Shown piece by piece: positions 1-6,695 of a DNA stretch of 7,431 nt. Position 1 is the stretch's first letter. Each line of letters opens with the position of its first letter. The position numbers and the translations under genes are program-made. The DNA comes from an uncultured Erysipelotrichaceae bacterium (GTDB lineage Bacteria > Bacillota_I > Bacilli_A > RFN20 > CAG-288), in NCBI GenBank assembly GCA_902771745.1, contig CACXYG010000079.1:1-7431 (forward strand), read 5' to 3'. Under the pieces are notes generated by a model that searched no databases, had not been told where the DNA came from, and worked only from the letters and a program-made list of their open reading frames with translations.

Positions 1-1
1 A

Positions 2-670
2 AGAGCCTTATCCTTGTCCACATCCGCTTTTGATGAATATACGAAATATTGGAATATCAAGAGTCCTTATTTAGATAATGAATTCCTCATGCTGATTCCC
101 CAAGAGGAAGAGAGTATTCGTAATGTCGTCAATTTTGTCGAAAAATTTAATGAAACATATGACTATGATAGTTACTTAGTAAAAAATGGTGTTCCTCATG
201 CAAGTATCTGGTGGAGAACGGAATCTTTATCTGATATTCATTATGAAGTTTATGACCTTCAAAGCACCTCTCTTTCTTATTTGATTGGCGGTATTCTTCT
301 AGCAGTAACCGCTTTGGCTATTTTTATCCTCTATCTTATGAAGATAAAGAAGAAACAATGGAATTTCCGCTTGGTAGAAAATCAGGTAGAGGATGAAAAA
401 GGCGTTGTTAAGATTGTCTCTGTTCAGTGTCTTTTTGTCGCTTTGATCAGTTACGTGATTTCTGTTTTGGTGATGAATTTGATTGTTTTGATCATCAATC
501 TTGGTATCAAAGCCAGTTCATCCGTAGATATTTTCTTGATTTATACTCCAATCGGATCTTATTTCCTGATGCTTGGCGTTTCTTTATTGATGGCTGTTTT
601 GGCTTTTATCTTCGTCTGGATATTCTATTTCAGAGAGAAGAAGTTAGATCAAGCAAGAACCCAAGAATAG
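2..670 (+). CDS. C-terminal part of a membrane protein, probably an ABC transporter permease (partial at left edge)
   Basis: The frame is open from the first bases of the window (R-A-L-S are readable before the TTG at 14), so the true start lies to the left and the TTG is not a convincing start. About 220 residues are visible. Roughly 85 soluble residues come first, rich in acidic and aromatic residues and probably outside the membrane. Three hydrophobic segments follow, at about residues 87-109, 134-163 and 178-206 counted from the TTG. A basic loop (KIKKKQ) follows the first and a charged tail (FREKKLDQARTQE) ends the protein. One helix, a charged cytoplasmic loop and two more helices match the C-terminal topology of FtsX/MacB-type permeases, and the next gene is an ABC fusion ending the same way. 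However, the usual EIGILRAVGA-like motif is not visible here, so the permease call is inference. It ends with TAG. It could be an unrelated membrane protein. Confidence 0.55.
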   Translation, partial: RALSLSTSAFDEYTKYWNIKSPYLDNEFLMLIPQEEESIRNVVNFVEKFNETYDYDSYLVKNGVPHASIWWRTESLSDIHYEVYDLQSTSLSYLIGGILLAVTALAIFILYLMKIKKKQWNFRLVENQVEDEKGVVKIVSVQCLFVALISYVISVLVMNLIVLIINLGIKASSSVDIFLIYTPIGSYFLMLGVSLLMAVLAFIFVWIFYFREKKLDQARTQE

Positions 671-810
671 CTAAGTGTTAGTAAAAATATCAGTATAAGT
701 TACAATTGTTACATGGTACAGAATTGATATCTTTGTGACCGATAATTCTATAGACCAGGATATCAGTTTGATATATTAAAAATACATAAAGTAAGGAGTG
801 AACATTTCTT
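671..810 (+). promoter_or_regulatory. Intergenic region with candidate -10 elements and short palindromic or repeated motifs upstream of the ABC gene
   Basis: This 140-base AT-rich gap has no clear terminator hairpin, so read-through from the upstream gene is possible. Candidate -10 boxes are GATAAT at 741-746 and TATATT at 772-777, but neither has a good -35 box at 16-18 bases. An imperfect palindrome, GTTACAATTGTTAC, lies at 699-712 with a perfect core ACAATTGT at 702-709. ATATCAGT occurs at 687-694 and again at 760-767, and TGATATC (725-731) faces GATATCA (759-765). These could be regulator binding sites, but such short motifs also arise by chance in AT-rich DNA. Confidence 0.3.
793..798 (+). 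promoter_or_regulatory. Ribosome binding site of the ABC ATPase-permease gene
   Basis: AAGGAG lies 12 bases before the ATG at 811, slightly longer than the usual spacing. It supports ATG 811 as the start, as does the protein, which begins directly with the usual first strand of an ABC ATPase (MLEVKHLKRVY). Confidence 0.7.
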
Positions 811-3800
811 ATGTTAGAAGTAAAACACCTGAAGCGTGTCTACAAGGTTAAAAATGGCCAACCCGTATACGCGCTAGATGACGTATCTGGTTTGGTCTTT
901 ATTTTAGGTAAATCCGGTTCTGGTAAATCCACCCTTTTAAATGTCATGGGCGGGTTGGATAAAGTCGATGATGGTGAAATCATCATCAACGGCAAGTCCA
1001 GCAAAGAGTTCTCTGGCAGTGAGATGGATTCCTATCGTAATACCTATTTAGGTTTTATCTTCCAGGAATACAACATCTTAAATGACTTTACAGTCAAAGA
1101 GAACATCGGTTTGGCTTTGCAGTTACAGCATAAGAAAGCCACCGATGAAGAAATCGATAAGATCTTAGCGGAAGTTGATTTGACCGGCTATGGCAAACGT
1201 AAACCTAATGAACTTTCCGGTGGTCAGAAACAAAGAGTCGCTATCGCCAGAGCCTTGGTCAAAGAGCCAAAGATCATCTTTGGTGATGAACCAACTGGTG
1301 CTCTTGATAGCAATACGGGTAGACAGGTCTTTGAGACTTTAAAGAAGTTATCCAAGGATAAACTGGTTGTCATCGTCTCTCATGATAGAGACTTTGCGGA
1401 GCATTTTGGTGACCGAGTCATCGAACTCAAGGATGGTAAAGTCATCTCTGATATCTCCAAGATGAGCGTGGAAGCCAAACAGGAAAAACCGGGCGTCTCC
1501 ATTCTTGGTAATAATGTCATCCGCATTGAAAAAGGTCATACGTTAAATGTTGATGACCTTGATATCATCAATAAGGCTTTAGCCAATAAACAGACAGATA
1601 CCTTCATCACGGCCGACGAACATGTCAATGATGTGATCTGTGAGGCAGCGAGAATCGATAAGAGCGGTAACCGTCAGGAATTCATCTCCACCAATTATGA
1701 TGACATCAAGACGGGTGATGAGAAGTTTGAAGTCATCAAATCTAACTTCTCTTTACGTAATGCCTTTAAGATGGGTAGCCGTTCTTTGAAGGTCAAACCA
1801 TTCCGTCTGGTCATGACCATTCTTCTCTCTTCTGTTTCCTTTACGTTATTTGGTGCTTCTGTCACCATCGGTTTATTCAGTTCCGCTACGGCGATGACGG
1901 ATACGGCAATCGCGGATAATATCACCACTTCCTTCTTAAACACCTCTTATCAGCAGGAACACTTTGAAGAAAACTATCTTCCAGAAGAGGAAAAGAAAGC
2001 CTTAGAGGATCATGGTGGAAAAGTCTATGATACCATCCAGGCCAACTATAATTTTTCGAATAATGTTCCTAACACGAACGATATCACTTATCTGAACTTT
2101 CAAAACAACGCTTATTACTCCTCCTACCTCACTTCCGGTGTTCCAGCATCAAATACTTTTATTAATGATGCCGGTTTTACGCTCGTTGCTGGTACTTTGC
2201 CAGTGGAAACATCTGATGTTGCTCTTTCCGTTCATAGTTTTGAAACGTTCCAGGATTTCGGCTTTGTCGATACGATAGATTCTTCTTATATTCTCAGTGC
2301 AACGGATACTACAAACCCGATCACCTATGATAAGATTATCGGCCATTATATCAGCTGTTTTGATTCTAATTATAATTCGCAGACTTTTCGTGTTACGGGT
2401 TTTATCGATACGCATTTTGATAATGATACCTATGGTACCTATCGTAAGAGAACGGAATCTGTCAATTGGACGGATGAGACTTATCAAGGCCTATTTTCTA
2501 TGCAGGATTCTTTGCATCAGTGTCTGTTCATGAATCCTACTATTACCAGTGTTAAGAGTATGGATAAAGAAGCGAATTCTTCATTGGCCAGTTTAAGCAC
2601 CATGGGTTACGAGAGTCATATGCCTTTTGGTTATTATCCATCTCATAAGAATATCGCTTTCTTTGATGAGAATAAGACATCCTTGAATGAAGATGAAGCA
2701 GTGGTTCACTATAGCAATTATTTCCAGATTCTAGGCGTATATAATGAAGAAAATCAAAGAACTTATACACCGGAAAACGCTTATAGTGATTATGCCAAGA
2801 CTAGTATTATGTCCTGTGACTTAACGAATCGAAATTTTGTCTATAATGTCTTCATTCCTGAGGCCAGCTCTTATCTCGTTTCTCGAGAAAAGTTTTTGGA
2901 ATTCAAGGATACAGAAACCTTCAAGGTTTTCTTTGAACAAAGAGAGGAAAATTATGGCTTTTATAATAACTATGGACAATTCCGTGATCCTAGCGATGAG
3001 TCTAACTTCTTATATCCATGGGAAAATGATGCGTCTTATGTTTTGACAGATTATGATAAGAGTATTCTTTATGAATGTACGGCAAAATATTTACTGAATA
3101 TCTTTAATATGGAGGTTACCAATGCTCGATATTATTCGGATATGGTTTCTGAAGTGGAAAGACTCAAGATAGATTTTGATGAACAATGCCCGATGACGAA
3201 TAGAGATAAGTTAATCTGTTTCTCTGAAAAAACAAACTCCATTAGAGAAGAATTTGTCCAAGAATATGCGGAATCAATTTATGAGAGGTATAAAGACAAT
3301 GCCAATTACTCCGCCATCTATGAAAGAATGAAGGTAGATTCCATTCCAAAGGTAACTACGTTAAACGAAATTCTCTTTAGCGAACAAATCAAAGAAATTG
3401 TAAGTGAATACAACGAGTATTACTTAAATGAAATCGGATCATACATCCAATTGCTGGACTTACAAGATGTGTCTCTCAAGGTGACGTGTTATGGATATGA
3501 AACCAAAGAATTCAATATCAAAATTGTCGGCTTTGACTTCGATATTCCATCGTATAAGCAATCCGTCCTTCACTTCAATGAGTCGACGACCACGAAGTTT
3601 AGAGAGGCAAATAATGATTATGACCGTCGTGATGAAAATCACGTCTGTCTTCTTCCAAAAGACAAGGGACAACTGCTTTCCTTCTTCGAATATATCGAAA
3701 AGAAGAACAAAGAATTCGATTCTTATGATTACGGCAGTCGCCCTGTTGGCATAATCAAGTTCCACATCAACGATTATAAGTTGAGCAGTGTGCAAAGCTT

Positions 3801-4224
3801 ATCCAGCGTTCTTTCTATTCTCACGCAGGTATTCATCTATGTCGGTCTGGCTTTAGCCGTTTTCGCGATGTTCCTCTTCTATAACTTCATCTCGATCTCC
3901 ATTAATAACAAGAAGAGAGAAATCGGTATCCTCAGAGCTGTCGGGGCCAAACGTTTGGACGTCTTCAAGATCTTCTATTCTGAATCCTTCATCATCGCCA
4001 TAATCAACTTCATTCTCGCATCCATTTCAACACTTGTGTTATCTTTCATGCTCAATGGTCTCTTCCAGGAAAATTCCGGTGTCACCTTCAATATCATGAG
4101 CCCAAATATCTTGGTCTTCATCGTCATCATGGCAATCTCTCTAGGCACTTCTATCATCGCTGCTTTAATACCAGTTACAAGACTGGCTAACAAGAAACCA
4201 ATTGACGCAATTCAGAATAGATAA
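811..4224 (+). CDS. ABC transporter ATP-binding protein/permease fusion (MacB/FtsX type, 1137 aa)
   Basis: A single chain joins an ATPase and a permease; the substrate is unknown. The ATPase (residues 1-214) has Walker A GKSGSGKST at 33-41, Q-loop Q85, signature LSGGQ at 135-139, Walker B IIFGDE at 155-160 with catalytic E160, D-loop ALD at 164-166 and H-loop H191. A soluble linker spans about 215-320. One membrane helix lies at about 332-356, followed by a large extracellular domain to about 1000 with an acidic helical stretch near 785-870. Three helices follow (about 1004-1030, 1058-1085, 1100-1121), with the FtsX-family motif REIGILRAVGAKRLDV at 1036-1051. MacB-type proteins export peptides, antibiotics or lipoproteins, or transmit mechanical force, rather than import; assigning any of these here would be inference. 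The extracellular part, about 640 residues, is much longer than the roughly 200 of classical MacB. Oddities: the segment between DDVS (23-26) and GLVFILG (27-33) looks about six residues short, and isoleucine codon use changes inside the extracellular domain. The gene ends TAA, directly before a terminator. Confidence 0.93.
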   Translation: MLEVKHLKRVYKVKNGQPVYALDDVSGLVFILGKSGSGKSTLLNVMGGLDKVDDGEIIINGKSSKEFSGSEMDSYRNTYLGFIFQEYNILNDFTVKENIGLALQLQHKKATDEEIDKILAEVDLTGYGKRKPNELSGGQKQRVAIARALVKEPKIIFGDEPTGALDSNTGRQVFETLKKLSKDKLVVIVSHDRDFAEHFGDRVIELKDGKVISDISKMSVEAKQEKPGVSILGNNVIRIEKGHTLNVDDLDIINKALANKQTDTFITADEHVNDVICEAARIDKSGNRQEFISTNYDDIKTGDEKFEVIKSNFSLRNAFKMGSRSLKVKPFRLVMTILLSSVSFTLFGASVTIGLFSSATAMTDTAIADNITTSFLNTSYQQEHFEENYLPEEEKKALEDHGGKVYDTIQANYNFSNNVPNTNDITYLNFQNNAYYSSYLTSGVPASNTFINDAGFTLVAGTLPVETSDVALSVHSFETFQDFGFVDTIDSSYILSATDTTNPITYDKIIGHYISCFDSNYNSQTFRVTGFIDTHFDNDTYGTYRKRTESVNWTDETYQGLFSMQDSLHQCLFMNPTITSVKSMDKEANSSLASLSTMGYESHMPFGYYPSHKNIAFFDENKTSLNEDEAVVHYSNYFQILGVYNEENQRTYTPENAYSDYAKTSIMSCDLTNRNFVYNVFIPEASSYLVSREKFLEFKDTETFKVFFEQREENYGFYNNYGQFRDPSDESNFLYPWENDASYVLTDYDKSILYECTAKYLLNIFNMEVTNARYYSDMVSEVERLKIDFDEQCPMTNRDKLICFSEKTNSIREEFVQEYAESIYERYKDNANYSAIYERMKVDSIPKVTTLNEILFSEQIKEIVSEYNEYYLNEIGSYIQLLDLQDVSLKVTCYGYETKEFNIKIVGFDFDIPSYKQSVLHFNESTTTKFREANNDYDRRDENHVCLLPKDKGQLLSFFEYIEKKNKEFDSYDYGSRPVGIIKFHINDYKLSSVQSLSSVLSILTQVFIYVGLALAVFAMFLFYNFISISINNKKREIGILRAVGAKRLDVFKIFYSESFIIAIINFILASISTLVLSFMLNGLFQENSGVTFNIMSPNILVFIVIMAISLGTSIIAALIPVTRLANKKPIDAIQNR

Positions 4225-4231
4225 TGTAAAA

Positions 4232-4267
4232 AACAACCCGACTTTTAAAGGTCGGGTTGTTATTTTT
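4232..4267. terminator. Bidirectional rho-independent terminator between convergent genes
   Basis: AACAACCCGAC at 4232-4242 pairs perfectly with GTCGGGTTGTT at 4251-4261, giving an 11-base-pair stem with an 8-base loop. TATTTTT (4261-4267) follows on the + strand, and an A tract (4228-4233) precedes it, giving a U tract for transcripts from the - strand. It starts 8 bases after the ABC gene's stop and ends 12 bases from the restored stop of the facing gene, so it fits as a shared terminator for both. Confidence 0.92.
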
Positions 4268-4541
4268 GCTAGGAAGATTTACTTTTTGGTGATCTCGTTG
4301 AAACGGTCCATGAAGAGCTTGTTGAAGCCCTCTGGAGAGTTCTTCGCTTCTTCAGAGTTGACAGCGATGGTATCAACAAAGAGGGTGACAGGAACACCAT
4401 TGACATTCTTGATGGATTCGATGATGGAGACGATGCAATCGGTGAAGATTTCCGAGTTGCTCTCATTTAAGAAGGAACGGATGATGGCAAAGCTGCCAAA
4501 GCCGATATGAGAGATGGAACTGTCGACACCGAAGTTTGTCT

Positions 4542-6692
4542 TTAAGGAAGTGGCGATTTCACGTTCGACACGATTTCACGTTCGACATCATGGGCGATAT
4601 CCTTACCCTGTAAGTTTTCGATTTCCTTGATGTTACGAACATGGATGGTGATGGCACTGAAGGGGACGTTTAACTTTCTCGATTCATTGATGTATCTCAA
4701 TAAGCCATCTAAGAAACCACGGGAGTTAAGAACATCGGTTTCATTATCAATCATGCCATCTTCATAGGCTTTCTGCTGGGTTTTGTCATCGTGATCGACA
4801 AAGTAGCCAAACAAACCGATGATCTTACCTTCACGATAGATCGGCCAGACGGTAGTGGCGATATTGTGAGGAACACCTTTGATGATACGGATACCAGGCA
4901 TGGAATGAATCATCTTACCTTTGTTGAGAACTTCCCATTCATCGCACTGATGTTCGTCCATGTTGACGTTCCAGTGGATTTCCTTTTCGGTTTTACCGAT
5001 GATTTCATCTCTGTTCTTGAAGCCAAACGCGTCAAGGAAGGATTGAGAACAGCCTAAGAATTTGCCTTCTTTATCCTTCCAGAAGAACTTGACATCGGAA
5101 TAGTTGACGGCATTTTCACAGAGATCTTTATAGTTGATCGGTAACTTTAAGATGTCATTTAAGCCTTTTAAGGACATGATGCCCGCGACTTCTTCACGAA
5201 GGAGTTTTCTGGTGATGAGCAATAATTCGCCTTTTTCTGGTGAAGAGACAAGCAGGATGAACAACATCTTCCAGATGATTTCACCGCTTTTATCATAGAA
5301 ACGCATCGGTCTGACGATATAACCGGTGGAACCAGCAGTGATGCGGTCCATCAAAGTCTTTTTATCGTAAAAATCAGCAAATAACTGTTTATCTTCAATG
5401 TAAACCTGGTTTTGTAAGACGTAGTCGAGAGCGACACTGAAGGATCCGGAACTGATTCTCAATCTGTTCTTGTGGGTTGAGAAGTTGGAAATCGGGTCAA
5501 TCTTATCTTCGTTGAGATTGACGGAATAGACTTCATCATAGATGGAATAGATGCTGGAGATGGTCTTTTCTAACTTGCCCTGGGTGAGTCTCTGTTCTTC
5601 GGTGGTGAGGTTGTTGATATAGACGACATACATGAAGTGTTCATCCAAAGCGGCGATGTTACGGGCCTGGATACGGATGTAGTTGCCTTTGTAGGTGTAG
5701 AAGAAGGTCTTTTCAACACCGACTTCTTCTGGCAAGTAAGAAGAGGTTTTGACCTTCTTAGCAAACATGGAAGTGTCAGAGTTCAAAAGTGTCTCTAATT
5801 CCGTGTTATTGCTGATGTTGATATAAGAGAGAATTCCTTTTAAGGCGTTGTTGATGAAGAGGGTTTCAAACCTGGAGGAATTCTTATGATAGTTGACGAT
5901 GCACATCGGCATATTCTCATTGAAGTCGATACGAGAAATCTCATTGTAGAAATGAGAATAACGAGTGGCTTCCATGCTGACGCCTCTTAATTCCAACAAT
6001 TCCAGCATGTCTTCAAATGGCAAAGGTTTAGAGAAGAGATAACCCTGGGCTTTTTCACAGCCAACAGACTTTAAGAATTCAAAGTTCTCTTCGGTTTCAA
6101 CACCTTCAGCAAGGGTCTGAATACCTAAGGACTTGGCTAAGGAAACGGTGTGCTTGACGATTTCTTGGCTCTTGACGGAGAAGTTTCTCATGAAGGCCAT
6201 ATCAAGCTTGATCTCATCAAAGGTGAAGTCTTTTAACGTACCTAAGGAGGAATAACCAGAACCGAAGTCATCCATCCAGATTTCAAAGCCTTCTTTTCTA
6301 AGCTTATTGGCGATTTCAATGATGCCTTCTGGATCTTCGACGAACAGGGATTCAGTGATTTCAATCTTTAAGGCAGAATGAGGAATCTCATACATCTTAC
6401 AAGTGTCGATGATGACGTTATAGACGTCCATCAACATGAAATCCAATCTGGATAAGTTGAAGGAGATAGGAACAACACCAAGACCTTTGTTGATACGGTC
6501 TCTGATGAGTTTACAGATCTCGTTGAGCATATGCTGGTCGATTTTGTGAATCTGACGAGCGTCTTCTAAGGCGGGGATGATGTTAGCAGGACTGATGATA
6601 CCATATTGTGGGTCAACCCAACGGACTAAGGCTTCCGCGGAACATAATGTGCCGCTTAAGGTACGGACAACTGGCTGATAATAGGCCTGAAT
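4542..6692 (-). CDS. Downstream fragment of the broken signalling gene: EAL domain, three PAS-like regions and a truncated GGDEF domain
   Basis: The frame is open from just after the TAG to a premature TAA at 4542 created by the 17-base duplication. EAL residues visible: EAL itself at 6627-6635 (AEALVRW), the asparagine of FNLSR (about 6456-6458), EITES, DDFG (from 6272), the lysine of IKLD (about 6209), AEGVET (glutamate about 6107) and QGYLFSKPL. This set indicates a potentially active c-di-GMP phosphodiesterase. There is no ATG, GTG or TTG between the TAG and ATG 6530. Starting at 6530 would remove the EAL motif and the first strand, so translation from there should give an inactive enzyme. 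The third PAS-like region (KFFWKDKEGKFLGCSQSFLD) is the clearest. The end, REIVSNVKSPLP, is out-of-frame sequence after the duplication. Confidence 0.6.
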   Translation of the reverse strand: MQAYYQPVVRTLSGTLCSAEALVRWVDPQYGIISPANIIPALEDARQIHKIDQHMLNEICKLIRDRINKGLGVVPISFNLSRLDFMLMDVYNVIIDTCKMYEIPHSALKIEITESLFVEDPEGIIEIANKLRKEGFEIWMDDFGSGYSSLGTLKDFTFDEIKLDMAFMRNFSVKSQEIVKHTVSLAKSLGIQTLAEGVETEENFEFLKSVGCEKAQGYLFSKPLPFEDMLELLELRGVSMEATRYSHFYNEISRIDFNENMPMCIVNYHKNSSRFETLFINNALKGILSYINISNNTELETLLNSDTSMFAKKVKTSSYLPEEVGVEKTFFYTYKGNYIRIQARNIAALDEHFMYVVYINNLTTEEQRLTQGKLEKTISSIYSIYDEVYSVNLNEDKIDPISNFSTHKNRLRISSGSFSVALDYVLQNQVYIEDKQLFADFYDKKTLMDRITAGSTGYIVRPMRFYDKSGEIIWKMLFILLVSSPEKGELLLITRKLLREEVAGIMSLKGLNDILKLPINYKDLCENAVNYSDVKFFWKDKEGKFLGCSQSFLDAFGFKNRDEIIGKTEKEIHWNVNMDEHQCDEWEVLNKGKMIHSMPGIRIIKGVPHNIATTVWPIYREGKIIGLFGYFVDHDDKTQQKAYEDGMIDNETDVLNSRGFLDGLLRYINESRKLNVPFSAITIHVRNIKEIENLQGKDIAHDVEREIVSNVKSPLP
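4554..4587 (-). repeat. Perfect 17-base tandem duplication causing a frameshift
   Basis: CGATTTCACGTTCGACA (given on the + strand) occurs at 4554-4570 and again at 4571-4587 with no mismatch. Seventeen is not a multiple of three, so the extra copy moves the reading frame. With one copy, the - strand reads HDVEREIATSLKTNFGVDSS and continues in a GGDEF-like fold to a stop at 4279-4281. With two copies, it reads HDVEREIVSNVKSPLP and stops at 4542. Confidence 0.95.
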
Positions 6693-6695
6693 CTA
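6693..6695 (-). other. In-frame TAG stop between the degenerate GGDEF and EAL domains
   Basis: The reading is DEAIQKG, stop, IQAYYQPVV with no change of frame on either side. In related GGDEF-EAL proteins this place is often tryptophan or another residue in the pattern A-I-x-x-G-x-I-x-x-Y-Y-Q-P. A single base change such as TGG to TAG would explain it. TAG also ends the first gene of the window, so a general reassignment of this codon is not supported. Confidence 0.85.

Noticed and set aside
2149..2487. A 112-codon - strand frame inside the ABC gene
   Set aside because: It is rich in isoleucine and arginine as expected from the reverse of the extracellular domain's codons, with no independent support.
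3460..3795. A 111-codon - strand frame inside the ABC gene
   Set aside because: It lies wholly inside a well-supported coding region on the other strand and shows no recognisable domain or start signal.
4202..4510. A 102-codon + strand frame overlapping the end of the ABC gene and the terminator
   Set aside because: It runs through the terminator hairpin and opposite the end of the signalling gene; it has no ribosome binding site and its composition looks like antisense of a coding region.
4540..4600. Programmed ribosomal frameshifting at the end of the EAL/PAS gene
   Set aside because: No slippery run is seen; the frame change is fully explained by an exact 17-base duplication.
4791..5057. 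An 88-codon + strand frame opposite a PAS region
   Set aside because: It is antisense to a clear PAS coding stretch and has no ribosome binding site.
6528..6530. ATG at 6530 as the true start of a separate EAL protein
   Set aside because: Homologous EAL sequence, including the EAL motif and YYQPVV, continues in frame upstream of it, and no ribosome binding site stands out; it is an internal methionine.
6693..6695. A changed genetic code in which TAG is a sense codon
   Set aside because: TAG also ends the upstream partial gene at 668-670, it occurs only once inside about 2300 coding codons here, and the facing frameshift already points to damage.
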